64,000 nucleotides of DNA from Salinimonas chungwhensis DSM 16280 (GCF_000378185.1 NZ_KB899376.1:586357-650356), one strand, 5' to 3'; positions 1 to 9,975 are shown, numbered from the stretch's first letter. The notes: generated by a model not told the origin, from the sequence alone. Numbers and translations: made by a program.

Positions 1-681
1 CAGTATCATCTGCTTAGAGCGTCAAATACCCTGGCAAAAGAAAAAGGCGCATGTCCGAAGTTTAACGAAACCACCTATGCTCAGGGCATTATGCCCATTG
101 ATTCATACAAAAAGGATCTTGATGCGGTCTGTAACGAACCCATGCACATGGACTGGGATTCGCTTCGTGAAGATATTAAAACCCACGGTTTGCGTAACTC
201 CACCCTTTCTGCGTTGATGCCGTCGGAAACCTCGTCACAAATTTCCAATGCTACCAATGGTATTGAGCCGCCACGGGGGCATATCAGCATTAAATCCAGT
301 AAGGATGGAATACTGAAGCAGGTGGTGCCGGAGTACGAAACCCTTAAAGAAAAATATGAATTGTTGTGGGATATTCCGACCAACGATGGTTATCTGCAGC
401 TGGTCGGTATCATGCAAAAGTTCATCGATCAGACTATCTCTGCCAATACCAACTATGATCCAGGTAAATACGAAAGTGGCAAGGTACCAATGAAGCTGTT
501 GCTGAAAGATTTGCTTACTGCCTATAAGCTCGGAGTGAAGACGCTTTATTATCACAACACCCGTGATGGTGCGTCCGATGCCAGCTCTATAGATGCCAAA
601 GCCCAACAGCAAAAGCCTCAGGCCCAGGAAGCCGTAATGGCTGAAGACGATGATTGTGCAGGCGGCGCGTGCAAAATATAG
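1..681 (+). CDS. nrdA: Ribonucleoside-diphosphate reductase alpha subunit, C-terminal part (gene cut by window start)
   Basis: Large catalytic subunit of class Ia ribonucleotide reductase, which reduces ribonucleoside diphosphates to deoxy forms in the cytosol together with NrdB. The frame is open from base 1, so the true start lies upstream; 226 residues are present. Visible landmarks are the segment NATNGIEPPRG, the tyrosine pair of the radical-transfer path (fragment residues 183-184, in LYYHNTRDG), and the C-terminal redox cysteine pair CAGGACKI, with Cys at fragment residues 219 and 224. The stretch from the Tyr pair to the C terminus is about 12 residues longer than I recall for E. coli NrdA, rich in Ala, Gln and Asp, fitting a flexible tail. 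nrdB follows after 54 bp. Regulation (for example NrdR boxes) would lie outside the window. Confidence 0.97.
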   Translation, partial: QYHLLRASNTLAKEKGACPKFNETTYAQGIMPIDSYKKDLDAVCNEPMHMDWDSLREDIKTHGLRNSTLSALMPSETSSQISNATNGIEPPRGHISIKSSKDGILKQVVPEYETLKEKYELLWDIPTNDGYLQLVGIMQKFIDQTISANTNYDPGKYESGKVPMKLLLKDLLTAYKLGVKTLYYHNTRDGASDASSIDAKAQQQKPQAQEAVMAEDDDCAGGACKI

Positions 682-735
682 CGCGCCTTTGCATTTTCCC
701 AACGCTTTTAATACAGAATCAGGTAACCGGGACTT

Positions 736-1866
736 ATGAAATACACCACTTTTAATCAGCAAAGCGTTAACACTCTTGCCGAACCAATGTTTTTCGGTAT
801 GCCAGTGAATGTGGCGCGTTACGATCAACAAAGACACTCTATCTTTGAAAAGCTCATCGAGAAACAAATCAGCTTTTTCTGGCGCCCTGAAGAAGTCGAC
901 GTTACTCGTGACCGTGTGGATTTTCAAAAGCTTACTGATCCAGAAAAACATATCTTTATTTCTAACCTGAAATATCAAACATTGCTGGACTCAGTGCAGG
1001 GCCGCAGCCCCAACATTGCGTTTCTGCCTATTATTTCTCTACCTGAACTGGAAACATGGGTCGAAACCTGGTCATTTTTCGAGACTATTCATTCCCGCTC
1101 CTATACCCATATTCTGCGTAATCTCTTCTCTGACCCCAGTGATATCTTTGATGATATTGTTGCCAATGAGGAAATTAAGCGCCGGGCATCGGATATATCT
1201 CGTTACTATGATGATCTGATATTTGCCACTCAGCTCTGGCAGACGCAGGGAGAAGGTACCCATACCGTTAACGGCGAAACACATGTTATTAGTCAGCGTG
1301 AGCTGAAAAAGAAACTGTATTTGTGTATGAACTCAGTTAACGCACTAGAAGCTATACGGTTTTATGTGTCGTTTGCCTGCACCTTTGCATTTGCAGAACG
1401 CAAGCTGATGGAAGGCAATTCAAAGATAATTAGACTGATTGCACGCGATGAAAACCTGCACCTCACATCAACGCAGCACATTCTTAACCTCTGGGCCAAG
1501 GGTAAAGATGACCCGGAAATGGCTGAAATTGCTGAAGAATGTAAGGAAGAAGCACGGGAAATTTTCATGTGTGCGGTGGAGCAGGAAAAAGAATGGGCGG
1601 ATTATCTGTTTAAAGATGGCTCAATGATCGGGCTTAATAAGCAAATCTTGTGTGAATATGTAGAGTATATCGCCAACCAACGTATGTCAGCGATTGGTCT
1701 GGACACGCCCTTCGATGTAAAAAGCAACCCCCTGCCCTGGATGAATAATTATCTTAACTCGGACAATGTTCAGGTAGCTCCGCAGGAGGCAGAAATCAGC
1801 TCATATCTGGTCGGACAAATTGACTCAAGTGTTAGCGAAGACGATTTTGCAGACTTTGAACTATAA
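736..1866 (+). CDS. nrdB: Ribonucleoside-diphosphate reductase beta subunit (class Ia)
   Basis: Small subunit carrying the di-iron centre and tyrosyl radical. At 376 residues it equals the usual enterobacterial length. The iron-ligand and radical signature is intact: Asp85 (LLDSVQGR), Glu116 and His119 ([10 protein letters not shown]) and the radical tyrosine at 123. The second metal-ligand region is also present ([18 protein letters not shown], then [14 protein letters not shown]). The C terminus, ending DDFADFEL, is the usual tail that docks on the alpha subunit. It lies 54 bp after nrdA and is followed after 11 bp by the ferredoxin gene, the common nrdA-nrdB-yfaE arrangement. Confidence 0.98.
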   Translation: MKYTTFNQQSVNTLAEPMFFGMPVNVARYDQQRHSIFEKLIEKQISFFWRPEEVDVTRDRVDFQKLTDPEKHIFISNLKYQTLLDSVQGRSPNIAFLPIISLPELETWVETWSFFETIHSRSYTHILRNLFSDPSDIFDDIVANEEIKRRASDISRYYDDLIFATQLWQTQGEGTHTVNGETHVISQRELKKKLYLCMNSVNALEAIRFYVSFACTFAFAERKLMEGNSKIIRLIARDENLHLTSTQHILNLWAKGKDDPEMAEIAEECKEEAREIFMCAVEQEKEWADYLFKDGSMIGLNKQILCEYVEYIANQRMSAIGLDTPFDVKSNPLPWMNNYLNSDNVQVAPQEAEISSYLVGQIDSSVSEDDFADFEL

Positions 1867-1877
1867 TTTGTTTGTAC

Positions 1878-2150
1878 ATGTCGGTACCTGATGAGACGTT
1901 CCACATCGACATCGTCGATGTGGGATCTGTCACAGCGTCTACAGATAAAACATTGCTTGAGTCCATTGAACGGCAAAATATAGACGTTCACTATCACTGC
2001 AGAGAAGGTTTTTGTGGTGCATGTCGGACTAAACTGCTATGTGGAAGTGTTACTTACACCACCGATCCGTTAGCCTTTATCGATGATGATGAAATTCTTC
2101 CGTGCTGCTGTATTCCCCGTTCACCGCTTAAGATCGATATTCCCCGATAA
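1878..2150 (+). CDS. yfaE: 2Fe-2S ferredoxin, YfaE-type NrdB-maintenance ferredoxin
   Basis: Small plant-type 2Fe-2S ferredoxin. In E. coli, YfaE reduces the di-iron site of NrdB to regenerate the tyrosyl radical; the same role is inferred here from position 11 bp downstream of nrdB. I chose the ATG at 1878 (90 aa); an in-frame TTG lies two codons upstream. Cluster ligands are the CX4CX2C motif at Cys41, Cys46 and Cys49 (CREGFCGAC) plus one of the unusual triplet Cys76-78 (LPCCCIP). The protein is cytosolic with no signal or membrane segment. Its stop codon lies in the left arm of an inverted repeat shared with the convergent transporter gene. Confidence 0.93.
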   Translation: MSVPDETFHIDIVDVGSVTASTDKTLLESIERQNIDVHYHCREGFCGACRTKLLCGSVTYTTDPLAFIDDDEILPCCCIPRSPLKIDIPR

Positions 2151-2177
2151 TAAATTTGGCCCGCTGAGTTTATCGGG
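2143..2177. terminator. Inverted repeat between convergent genes, possible weak bidirectional terminator
   Basis: CCCGATAA (2143-2150) is complementary to TTATCGGG (2170-2177) across a 19-nt loop. The arms contain the stop codons of the ferredoxin gene and of the convergent transporter gene. Neither side has a clear T-run, so termination is only a suggestion. Confidence 0.35.
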
Positions 2178-3015
2178 CGCGATAATGGATAACCAATCCT
2201 ACCCCGCCTAATGTTGCGACTGCCGCAATGATCATCTTTAGTGTGATCGCCTCACTAAGCACTGCCCATCCCAGAAGCATTGCAATGACAGGCACACTAA
2301 GCTGCAATGTGGCAGCCATAGATGCACTAAGTTGCGGTAGTACTTTATACCAAACTGCATAGCCGGCTCCTGAGGCGAGCGCCCCGGAACTAACTGCATA
2401 AAGCACACCAGCAAAAGAGTCGAAATCCGTCATATCAAAGGGTAAGAGAAAAATCAGAAACGGCAAGGCCCGAACAAAGTTACCGGACGTCATTAACAAT
2501 GGTTGTCTGGCGGATTTACCTTTTAGTGAATAAAGGCCCCAGGCAACGCCTGCTATAATCATTAAAAAAGCCGGTAACACCGCTGGCGCTTTCGCCCCGG
2601 GCAGTAACAGAATGAGTAAACCGCTTAATGCTAATACGAATCCCGCCCACTGCAGAAGTAAAAAACGCTCCCCGCGCAACAGGCCGTAAGTCAGCATAGT
2701 TAGCTGAACAGCCCCAAACAGCAGTAATGCACCTGTACCGGTATTCATGCCAATATAAGCAAAAGAAAAGCCCGCAGCATAAGTAAATAGTAATAAAGCA
2801 CCACTCCAGCTACCCTGGAGACTGCCCGAACGGGAAAAAAACCTGGTGAGAAAAAACAGGAATACCGCACCGCTGGCTAAGCGTACTGAGGTGAAAGTTG
2901 CCGGTGAGATGGAGGTTGTTGTCAGTGCCATACGGCACAACAGTGAGTTAGCAGCAAAGGCCAGCATTGCAATGGTGGTAAATGCACTCACGCGGAAACT
3001 AGCAGAGATCACCAC
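2170..3015 (-). CDS. EamA/DMT-family transporter
   Basis: Integral membrane protein of 281 residues with roughly ten hydrophobic segments and the internal two-fold pattern of the drug/metabolite transporter superfamily. The N half begins AFTTIAMLAFAANSLLCRMAL and the second half contains VAWGLYSLKGK, typical of EamA repeats. It would act in the inner membrane as an exporter of small metabolites; the substrate cannot be read from sequence. It is convergent with the nrd genes. Upstream, the purC-side terminator at 3033-3057 separates it from the purine gene, so it is probably its own transcription unit. Confidence 0.85.
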   Translation of the reverse strand: MVISASFRVSAFTTIAMLAFAANSLLCRMALTTTSISPATFTSVRLASGAVFLFFLTRFFSRSGSLQGSWSGALLLFTYAAGFSFAYIGMNTGTGALLLFGAVQLTMLTYGLLRGERFLLLQWAGFVLALSGLLILLLPGAKAPAVLPAFLMIIAGVAWGLYSLKGKSARQPLLMTSGNFVRALPFLIFLLPFDMTDFDSFAGVLYAVSSGALASGAGYAVWYKVLPQLSASMAATLQLSVPVIAMLLGWAVLSEAITLKMIIAAVATLGGVGLVIHYRAR

Positions 3016-3032
3016 AGGTATTTGCTTCCACT

Positions 3033-3057
3033 AAAAAAGGGGAACTTTTGTTCCCCT
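3033..3057 (-). terminator. Rho-independent terminator of the dapA-bamC-purC unit
   Basis: Perfect 8-bp stem AGGGGAAC/GTTCCCCT with a TTTT loop (3038-3057). Read on the minus strand it is followed by six Ts (3033-3038). It lies 18 bp past the purC stop. Confidence 0.88.
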
Positions 3058-3075
3058 GTAATTTATTACAACGAA

Positions 3076-3789
3076 CTAAAGCTCAAGCCCTAATCGTTTT
3101 GCGACTTCAATGTAAGTTTCTACCACTGAGCCAAGCCCCTGACGAAAACGATCTTTATCCATTTTATTGCGGGTCGCCTTGTCCCATAAGCGACAACCGT
3201 CAGGCGTAAACTCATCACCCAATACAATTCGGCCCTGGCTATCGACGCCGAATTCAAGTTTGTAATCCACCAGCATCATGCCACCTTCATCAAACAACCC
3301 GCTTAATACTTCATTGACCTTGAAGGTCAGCGCCTTCATTTGCTCAACCTGCCCTTCTGTTGCCCAGCCAAATGACATGATATGGTAATCATTGATCATT
3401 GGGTCATGCAAGGCATCATTTTTAAGAAAAAACTCAAACACCGGTGGATTGAGAACAGTCCCTTCTTCCACACCCAGTCGCTTGACCAATGAACCTGCTG
3501 CTACGTTTCGCACTACACATTCAACCGGTATCATATCAAGCTTTTTAACCAGCGAATCATTGTCAGAGAGTAAGGATTCAACCTGCGTGTCAATGCCCGC
3601 TTCCTCAAGCTTACTCATTATAAAATGATTAAACTTATTGTTTACCTCACCCTTGCGATCGAGTTGCTCGATTTTCTCGCCATCAAAGGCCGATGTATCG
3701 TTTCTGAAATGAAGAATGAGCTTATCTGCATCATCAGTTAAAAATACGGTCTTAGCTTTACCACGATAAAGTTCTTCGCGCTTTTCCAT
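3076..3789 (-). CDS. purC: Phosphoribosylaminoimidazole-succinocarboxamide synthase (SAICAR synthetase)
   Basis: Catalyses ATP-dependent condensation of CAIR with aspartate in de novo purine synthesis (cytosol). The 237-residue protein aligns end to end with enterobacterial PurC from memory: [11 protein letters not shown] near the N terminus, [43 protein letters not shown] and [12 protein letters not shown] chose the ATG at 3789; a frame extension of four codons begins with TTG and is not conserved. It starts shortly after the bamC stop and ends before a strong terminator, so dapA, bamC and purC look co-transcribed. Confidence 0.96.
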   Translation of the reverse strand: MEKREELYRGKAKTVFLTDDADKLILHFRNDTSAFDGEKIEQLDRKGEVNNKFNHFIMSKLEEAGIDTQVESLLSDNDSLVKKLDMIPVECVVRNVAAGSLVKRLGVEEGTVLNPPVFEFFLKNDALHDPMINDYHIMSFGWATEGQVEQMKALTFKVNEVLSGLFDEGGMMLVDYKLEFGVDSQGRIVLGDEFTPDGCRLWDKATRNKMDKDRFRQGLGSVVETYIEVAKRLGLEL

Positions 3790-3803
3790 CTTGTGTCTCA
3801 ATC

Positions 3804-4916
3804 TTAAATGTCCAGATTATCTTGGGTCATAACCTCGGAGAACGGGTCAAATATATCAGTCACTTGCCTGGCATCAAAAGGCTGGCTTTCATTGTCCATA
3901 AAGGTCACCACCGTATCGTTACCTTTCGGTGCGATAAGCAGTCTGTAATCGGCTTCGTCCAGAAGATCATTATCACCGGCGAATAAGTTACTCCACCAGC
4001 CCTCATCATTACCATTAAATGTGACAAATAATAATCCGGTGGATTTGTCTAAATCTTTCACATCAAAGCCCAGTTTACGAAGAACCAGAAGCATGCGGGG
4101 CCACACAACGTCATACTTGCCTTTGACCAGAATCGCAGGCTCACCACTGTTATTGAAACCCATCTCAGTCTCTAACCCCTGACGAATTTCAGCTATGCGG
4201 CGGGTGTTGTCCAGCTGGATCTGATATTCGTAATGAGAGATCACTTCGTTAAGTATCTCAACTTCTTCACGATGACGGGCAAATTCACTAATATTTTCCA
4301 CGGTGTTGCTACCGCGTTGCTCCTGAAACTCTACCAGCTCAGTTCGCAAAGACGCGGTACGACCGTGGGGCTTCACATCCAGCAGAAATTTAAAACGACG
4401 TTTTCTTTCTGCATCAATATCTGATGACCACGCGTACCAGGGGCTGTCTTCGTCTTCTACTTCCTCGGTCAATACAAACCAGTCTGTAACCAGCACATTT
4501 TCGGCGTCATTGAACTGGCTGATCCCCACTTCCTGTTTTTCAAGAAAGCTTTTTACAGCATCCCAGATAGCTTCACGAAGAGGTTGACGATCATCCACTT
4601 GGTCAAAGGTAACCACAGCGCCCTCTGTCCCTTCCTGAATATGTGAACCGGTTACCAGTGGATGTACCAACGCAGGTGAAATGATGCGTAAATCACGACC
4701 AACCAAACCTTTATTAGCATCATCGCTAAGCTCGGGCAGCTCATATTCACTGGAGAAATCGGGTGTTTCCAGACTTTCCGGTACTTTTAGTTTTTCTTTT
4801 TGTTCAGCTTTTAAATATTTATAACTACCCGTTGCAGTTGTTTTTTCCAGTTGGCTTGAACATCCGGTAAGAGACAGCACAACAAGACCACTTACCAAAG
4901 CCAGGGATCTATTCAT
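3804..4916 (-). CDS. bamC: Outer membrane protein assembly factor BamC (lipoprotein)
   Basis: Lipoprotein component of the BAM complex that inserts beta-barrel proteins in the outer membrane. 370 residues, slightly longer than the E. coli protein. The signal peptide ends in a lipobox LTGC with the acylated Cys at 19, followed by the unstructured N-terminal segment ([28 protein letters not shown]) that contacts BamD in characterised homologues, then two helix-grip domains. It lies 12 bp downstream of dapA with a good ribosome site (AAGGA). dapA-bamC linkage is conserved in gammaproteobacteria, which supports the call. Confidence 0.95.
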   Translation of the reverse strand: MNRSLALVSGLVVLSLTGCSSQLEKTTATGSYKYLKAEQKEKLKVPESLETPDFSSEYELPELSDDANKGLVGRDLRIISPALVHPLVTGSHIQEGTEGAVVTFDQVDDRQPLREAIWDAVKSFLEKQEVGISQFNDAENVLVTDWFVLTEEVEDEDSPWYAWSSDIDAERKRRFKFLLDVKPHGRTASLRTELVEFQEQRGSNTVENISEFARHREEVEILNEVISHYEYQIQLDNTRRIAEIRQGLETEMGFNNSGEPAILVKGKYDVVWPRMLLVLRKLGFDVKDLDKSTGLLFVTFNGNDEGWWSNLFAGDNDLLDEADYRLLIAPKGNDTVVTFMDNESQPFDARQVTDIFDPFSEVMTQDNLDI

Positions 4917-4928
4917 TGATATTCCTTT

Positions 4929-5813
4929 TTAACCTTTTAACAGGGCGTGTTGTTTTAATAGTTGTTCGATATGTTTTTGGTTAGCAAGTTCCGGTAAAAC
5001 CATCGGCAAACGTAAATTAGGACTCTCGATAAGTCCCATTTTATATAATGCCCATTTGGGAAGCACCGGGTTAGGCTCAACAAACAACGCCGTGTGAAGC
5101 TCATTAATAGGCTTATCGATTTCGCGACAACGCAGATGGTCACCGTCCAAAGCAGCCTGACACATGTCTGCGATGGCTTTAGGTACGATGTTGGCGGTAA
5201 CAGAAATCACGCCGTGACCACCCTGACACAAAAACTCACAACTGGTGGCGTCATCACCACTTAGAAAAACAAAGTTTTCATCCGTCAATGCCTGCATTTG
5301 TTTCAGTCGGTCAATATCACCAGTGGCATCTTTAATCCCAACGATATTTTTATGCCGGGATAATTCTGCCACCGTCCCGGCCTGCATATCAGCAACCGTC
5401 CTGCCAGGCACATTGTACAACACAACCGGCACGTCGGTGGCATCGGCAATAGCTGTAAAGTGAGCTACCATGCCTGCTTGTTTGGGTTTATTGTAATACG
5501 GTACCACACTAAGAAAACCGTCTACGCCAACCTGGGCCATTTGCTCGCTCAGAAAGATGGCCTCTGCGGTTGAGTTAGCACCAGCGCCGGCCATTACAGG
5601 TATCTTTTTATCCACCATTTTAACGGTCTGGCGGACTACTTCGACGTGTTCGTCAAAAGGCAGCGTGGGCGATTCTCCGGTTGTACCGACCGCAACAATA
5701 CCATGGGTACCCTGATCGATATGAAATTCGATTAGACGTTCCAGTGCCGGGTAGTCAACCTTGCCGTTATCATGCATCGGCGTAATTAGTGCAACATAAC
5801 TGCCTTTAAACAT
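4929..5813 (-). CDS. dapA: 4-hydroxy-tetrahydrodipicolinate synthase
   Basis: First committed enzyme of lysine/diaminopimelate synthesis, condensing pyruvate and aspartate semialdehyde. 294 residues, standard length. The key residues fall at canonical positions: Thr44-Thr45 (VGTTGES), Tyr133 and Arg138 (VLYNVPGRT) and the Schiff-base lysine at 161 (VGIKDATGD). It is the first gene of the dapA-bamC-purC unit, with a GGAG ribosome site upstream, and is divergent from gcvR across a 159-bp intergenic region. Confidence 0.98.
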   Translation of the reverse strand: MFKGSYVALITPMHDNGKVDYPALERLIEFHIDQGTHGIVAVGTTGESPTLPFDEHVEVVRQTVKMVDKKIPVMAGAGANSTAEAIFLSEQMAQVGVDGFLSVVPYYNKPKQAGMVAHFTAIADATDVPVVLYNVPGRTVADMQAGTVAELSRHKNIVGIKDATGDIDRLKQMQALTDENFVFLSGDDATSCEFLCQGGHGVISVTANIVPKAIADMCQAALDGDHLRCREIDKPINELHTALFVEPNPVLPKWALYKMGLIESPNLRLPMVLPELANQKHIEQLLKQHALLKG

Positions 5814-5972
5814 AGTGTCTCCGCTTTTGGTGAGCGCACATGTTAAATATTCACCCTGCTAAAAACAAGCGCGGCAAAGGGTTTATTTAGACTATTTATC
5901 TGAGCAGTAGTACTGGTCAGATAAAAAACCTCTGTGCTAACATCATCCCATAGAAAATAATGCATACCATCT

Positions 5973-6533
5973 ATGAAGCAGCAACTTATTGTCACCATTC
6001 TGGGTACCGACCGTAGCGGCATTTTAAGTGAGATTTCCTCGCTGGTAAGTGAGACCCGCTGTAATATTCTGGATAGCCGCCAGGCCATTTACGGGAAGGA
6101 GTTCTCCCTGACTATGATTCTGGAAGGCGATCATACCGCTATTACAAAAACAGAGTGTCTGCTCCCCCCTTTGTGTCAGCGCCTCGATTTGCTATCCATG
6201 ATGAAACGCACCAGTCACCACGAAAAGCAGAATCTTGAGCATTTATTTGATGTTGAATTTACCGGAACTGACGCTGAAGGTCAGATAAAAAATGTTACTG
6301 GTTTTTTTGCCCAGAGACAGTTGTCAATCAGTGCTTTCAGGCAGCGTGTGAGCGTTGATGAAACCACTGGCCAGCAGATCATGCGTTGTAAATTTGTGGT
6401 CAATGCATCCACTGATGTCGATTTTGAACGCTTGCAATCTGATGTAATGGCCTTATTTGATTCTTTATCGTTAACAGGCAAAGTGGTTGATAAATCCAAT
6501 AAGGAGTCATATGACAATGCTACAGGCTGGTGA
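5973..6533 (+). CDS. gcvR: Glycine cleavage system regulator GcvR-like, tandem ACT domains
   Basis: 186-residue cytosolic protein with two ACT-type ligand-binding domains, the first at about residues 5-75 (LIVTILGTDRSGILSEISSLV) and the second at about 95-165 (VEFTGTDAEGQIKNVTGFFAQ). In E. coli GcvR senses glycine and binds GcvA to repress gcvTHP; the role here is inferred from family. It sits divergently from dapA and overlaps the bcp start by 23 bp. The same gcvR-bcp pairing next to dapA occurs in E. coli and relatives, which strengthens the identification. Confidence 0.88.
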   Translation: MKQQLIVTILGTDRSGILSEISSLVSETRCNILDSRQAIYGKEFSLTMILEGDHTAITKTECLLPPLCQRLDLLSMMKRTSHHEKQNLEHLFDVEFTGTDAEGQIKNVTGFFAQRQLSISAFRQRVSVDETTGQQIMRCKFVVNASTDVDFERLQSDVMALFDSLSLTGKVVDKSNKESYDNATGW

Positions 6534-6975
6534 AAAAGCCCCCCAATTTACATTGCAGGATCAAAATGGTGAGGCAGTTTCGCTGGCCTCCTTACAGGGT
6601 AAAAAAGTGCTCGTTTATTTTTACCCTAAAGCTATGACCCCAGGCTGCACAACACAGGCGCAATGCCTGCGAGATTCAAAATCATCACTGGATGAACATA
6701 ATGTTGTTGTGCTGGGAATAAGCCCTGACCCGGTAAAACGCTTACCCAAATTTGTTGAAAAAGAAAATCTGAATTTTACGTTGCTCTCTGACGAAGACCA
6801 TGAGGTTGCAACACAGTTTGGTGTTTGGGGGCCAAAAAAATTCATGGGTAAAGAGTATGATGGTATCCATCGGACCAGCTTTATGGTTGATGAAAACGGT
6901 ACCATTGAACATGTGTTTGATAAGTTTAAAACCAAAGAGCATCACAATGTGGTGCTGGACTATCTGAATAAATAA
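6511..6975 (+). CDS. bcp: Thioredoxin-dependent thiol peroxidase (Bcp/PrxQ)
   Basis: Peroxiredoxin that reduces hydrogen peroxide and alkyl hydroperoxides using thioredoxin. 154 residues from the ATG at 6511, chosen because AAGGAG sits at 6501-6506; a longer frame has no ribosome site. The peroxidatic Cys is residue 46 in the TPGCT motif and a second Cys at 52 fits the atypical two-Cys arrangement of the family. Downstream landmarks include GISPDPVKRLPKF and FGVWGPKKFMGKEYDGIHRTSFMVD. It overlaps the end of gcvR by 23 bp, implying translational coupling, and is followed directly by a strong terminator. Confidence 0.96.
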   Translation: MTMLQAGEKAPQFTLQDQNGEAVSLASLQGKKVLVYFYPKAMTPGCTTQAQCLRDSKSSLDEHNVVVLGISPDPVKRLPKFVEKENLNFTLLSDEDHEVATQFGVWGPKKFMGKEYDGIHRTSFMVDENGTIEHVFDKFKTKEHHNVVLDYLNK

Positions 6976-6984
6976 AAAGTGTGG

Positions 6985-7016
6985 CGCTTCCAACCACTTG
7001 GAAGCGTCTTTTTTTG
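6985..7016 (+). terminator. Rho-independent terminator after gcvR-bcp
   Basis: Perfect 9-bp stem CGCTTCCAA/TTGGAAGCG (6985-7006) with a CCAC loop followed by a long T-run. Confidence 0.92.
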
Positions 7017-7173
7017 GCCCCTCAGAATTTAGCCGTGCTTTTCAATACTATCGAGTAACGGGCTGTGATGATGACGGATGGTCACACTGATATCCTCAAT
7101 AATCTTAAGCAGCGCGCACATCGGTAGTCGCAATCAATATATATCCCGGCACCTGATGTTGCCGGCATTATAT

Positions 7174-8250
7174 TTAGGCGGGATGCTGTTGGGCGGGTGG
7201 ATTGCTGCTCCAGGCGGTTATCAGAGCCTTAACCAGCGTGGCGAGCGGGATGGCAAAAAAGACGCCCCAGAACCCCCACAGACCGCCAAAGAAAAGTACC
7301 GCAACAATAATGTACAACGGATGCAGGCTTACCGCTTCGGAAAACAGCAAGGGTACCAATAAGTTACCATCCAGAGCCTGAATAATACTGTATGCAATCA
7401 TCAGATACCAAAACTCCGGCGTTATCCCCCACTGAAACATCGCCACTACCCCCACCGGAATGGTAACCACGGCAGCGCCGATATAGGGTATTAGTACCGA
7501 CAGACCCACCAGCACGCCCAGTAGAATGGCATAACGCAGATCCATCACCACAAATGTGATACATGACACGGCACCGACTATAACAATCTCAATAACTTTG
7601 CCACGAATGTAGTTTGCTATCTGGGTGTTCATTTCCTGCCCGACCTGCGTAATCAGACGTCGTTCTTTGGGCAGCACCGATGAAATACTATTGATAAAAA
7701 ACATCTTATCTTTGAGCATGAAAAAAACCATTAAAGGTACTAAGACGAGATAAACCAACAATGCTGCAACGTCACCCAGGGAACTGACCGAAGCTGAAAT
7801 AAGCTGCTCGCCGACTTCCACTAACTTATCGTTGAGCCCTTCCATCATTTGATGAATCTGGTAAACCTGAACGTAATCAGGGTACTTTTCCGGTAAGGTT
7901 AACACCCAATCCTGTGCTTTTTGCCAGATAAGGGGAGTTTCCTGGATCAAATTAATACTTTGCCGGGATATTACCGGCATCAGACCAATGAGCAACAGTA
8001 CACTGACCATCAAAAAACCTAATAAAACAAACACGCTGGATATGGTGCGACTCAAGCCAATACGGACCATCCTGCTGACTGGCCAGTCGAGCAAATAGGC
8101 GATAACCGCTGCCACCAGCACCGGCATGATTAGCCCGCCCCACAACAGCAGTGCCGCGGTGGTCAGGATAATGAGAATGAGCAGCATAGCTGCGTCAGGA
8201 TCGGAGAACTTACGGCGGTACCAACGTCCGAAGACGCTAATCAAACTCAT
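7174..8250 (-). CDS. AI-2E transporter family (PerM-like) inner-membrane permease
   Basis: 358-residue polytopic membrane protein of the AI-2E exporter/PerM family. It shows an N-terminal hydrophobic block (residues 20-50 and 60-95), a hydrophilic middle segment (about 100-150) and a C-terminal membrane bundle with VYLVLVPLMVFFMLKD, VLVGLSVLIPYIGAAV and FFGGLWGFWGVFFAIPLA, which are family hallmarks. Members include TqsA and PerM, but the substrate here is unknown. It is adjacent to and divergent from bepA; perM-bepA adjacency is common in gammaproteobacteria, though PerM's role there is not established. Roughly 200 bp between bcp and this gene hold no other supportable gene. Confidence 0.88.
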   Translation of the reverse strand: MSLISVFGRWYRRKFSDPDAAMLLILIILTTAALLLWGGLIMPVLVAAVIAYLLDWPVSRMVRIGLSRTISSVFVLLGFLMVSVLLLIGLMPVISRQSINLIQETPLIWQKAQDWVLTLPEKYPDYVQVYQIHQMMEGLNDKLVEVGEQLISASVSSLGDVAALLVYLVLVPLMVFFMLKDKMFFINSISSVLPKERRLITQVGQEMNTQIANYIRGKVIEIVIVGAVSCITFVVMDLRYAILLGVLVGLSVLIPYIGAAVVTIPVGVVAMFQWGITPEFWYLMIAYSIIQALDGNLLVPLLFSEAVSLHPLYIIVAVLFFGGLWGFWGVFFAIPLATLVKALITAWSSNPPAQQHPA

Positions 8251-8511
8251 GTAACAATCTCACGTATAATCGGTTAAAGCAGGCATCATAGGTGAAGGCT
8301 CAAACGAGAGCAACTGCCAAATTCCGGGGCGGCGATAAATTCAGGACAAGCAACGGTTTGCCACGATTTAATACCTTTGTGTTACCGGTTATAGTAGTAA
8401 ATCGTAAACCGGTACGGCAAAATACCGAAAAGTCCAAGAAAAATGAAACTCTATCCAGACCGATCGGCTCTAAGACATTAATCACTGGTCGGTACTCTAT
8501 GTAAGGGCGTA

Positions 8512-9975
8512 ATGAGAGCATTAGTGAAAAATATCATCCGGACAGGCCTGCTATTTGGGGCCCTGAGTCTGTCTGCAGTGGCACAGGATATCAGCTACAA
8601 GAATAAAAATGCGTTGCCGGAAATTGGCGTAGTAGCCTCCAATGCGCTCTCTCTGGACAAAGAAGAAATTCTGGGCGATGTAATGATGCGCCAGATCCGC
8701 GGCCAGGCTCCCCTCGTCATGGACCCGGTTCTGGATGAGTATCTTCAGGACCTTGGTAATCGTCTGGTTATTCATGCAGACAGTGCGAAGTTCCCGTTCC
8801 GCTTTTTCTGGGTTAATAACAGTGCTATTAATGCCTTTGCCTTTTTTGGTGGGCATATTGGTGTACATACTGGCCTTATCCATAATGCAAAGTCAGAAAG
8901 CGAACTCGCTTCTGTGCTTGCCCACGAAGTCGCCCACGTCACACAGCGGCATCTGGCCAGAAAAATGCAGGCGCAGCAACGCTCTGCACCACTTGCGCTG
9001 GCTTCAATGGTAGGCGGGTTGCTTCTGGCATTAGCCAGCCCGGAAGCCGGAATGGCCGCACTGGCCAGTTCGCAGGCAGCCTCTGCGCAAATGCAGATTG
9101 ACTATACCCGCTCTAACGAGGAAGAGGCCGACCGCATCGGCATCACAATGCTTGCCAGAGCTGGCTTTGATCCTAACGGTGCCGCCGGTTTTTTCTCCAC
9201 GTTAAATGAACAATATCGGCTTGTTTCTATGCCACCGGCACGATTGCTTTCCCACCCTCTTACCGAATCGCGTATTGCCGATGCCAGAGCTCGGGCTGCA
9301 AATTATGAACAGGTCCGAATACCTAAACGGCTCGCATTTCACCTGGCTCGGGCGCGTGTGATGGCTCGCTACACGCTGGACGAAAAATTCAGTCTGGAAT
9401 ATTTTGAGGCGGCGGTTGAGAAGAACGATTATCCTATGGCTGAAGCCGGACGGTACGGCCTGGCACTGGCGTATTTGCGTAATAATAAGCCACAAAAGGC
9501 ACGGCCCATTATTGAGTCATTGCTCGCTGAGCATGGGGAGAACCTGTTTTACCTGGATGCGGCCACAGATATTTCATTAGCTGAGGAAAAATTCGATGAG
9601 GCAATCGAACGCCTCCAGCCTCATCTGGAACGCACTCCCCGTAATCAGGTGTTAGCACTCAATCAGGCAAACGCGCTGATTGAAGCTGGTCAGTACAAGC
9701 GTGCTATTTTAATTCTTAAAGATTTCATTCTGGTTAATGAAGACTATGAAGTTGCCTATCAGCTTCTGACTGAAGCCTACAAGCGCGCGCAGGACCGCAA
9801 AGACATGCATCAGAGTAAAGCGGAAGTTTTTGCACTAAACGGGGCTTATCAGCGGGCCATTGATGAATTGCAATTTGCCTATAACTACACCGGCGAAAGC
9901 CATCTTGAGAAACAGAAAATTCGGGCCAGAATAAGACAACTGCGTGAAGATGAAGAACGTATAAAACGGCTATGA
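8512..9975 (+). CDS. bepA: Beta-barrel assembly-enhancing protease BepA (M48 metalloprotease with TPRs)
   Basis: Periplasmic zinc protease/chaperone that promotes or degrades outer-membrane proteins stalled on BAM. 487 residues. Signal peptide at residues 1-24 (cleavage after AVA). Zinc motif HEVAH at His138-Glu139-His142, with the third ligand in the EEEAD segment near Glu205. The LLSHPLTESRIAD segment (His248) corresponds to the active-site plug loop of the E. coli protein. The C-terminal half (about 270-480) is alpha-helical and TPR-like. AAGGG precedes the ATG. Its stop overlaps the convergent TlpA-like gene by 6 bp. Confidence 0.95.
   Translation: MRALVKNIIRTGLLFGALSLSAVAQDISYKNKNALPEIGVVASNALSLDKEEILGDVMMRQIRGQAPLVMDPVLDEYLQDLGNRLVIHADSAKFPFRFFWVNNSAINAFAFFGGHIGVHTGLIHNAKSESELASVLAHEVAHVTQRHLARKMQAQQRSAPLALASMVGGLLLALASPEAGMAALASSQAASAQMQIDYTRSNEEEADRIGITMLARAGFDPNGAAGFFSTLNEQYRLVSMPPARLLSHPLTESRIADARARAANYEQVRIPKRLAFHLARARVMARYTLDEKFSLEYFEAAVEKNDYPMAEAGRYGLALAYLRNNKPQKARPIIESLLAEHGENLFYLDAATDISLAEEKFDEAIERLQPHLERTPRNQVLALNQANALIEAGQYKRAILILKDFILVNEDYEVAYQLLTEAYKRAQDRKDMHQSKAEVFALNGAYQRAIDELQFAYNYTGESHLEKQKIRARIRQLREDEERIKRL

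Noticed and set aside
235..978. 247-codon minus-strand open frame
   Set aside because: It is antisense to nrdA/nrdB, both of which are clearly coding; no ribosome site or family resemblance.
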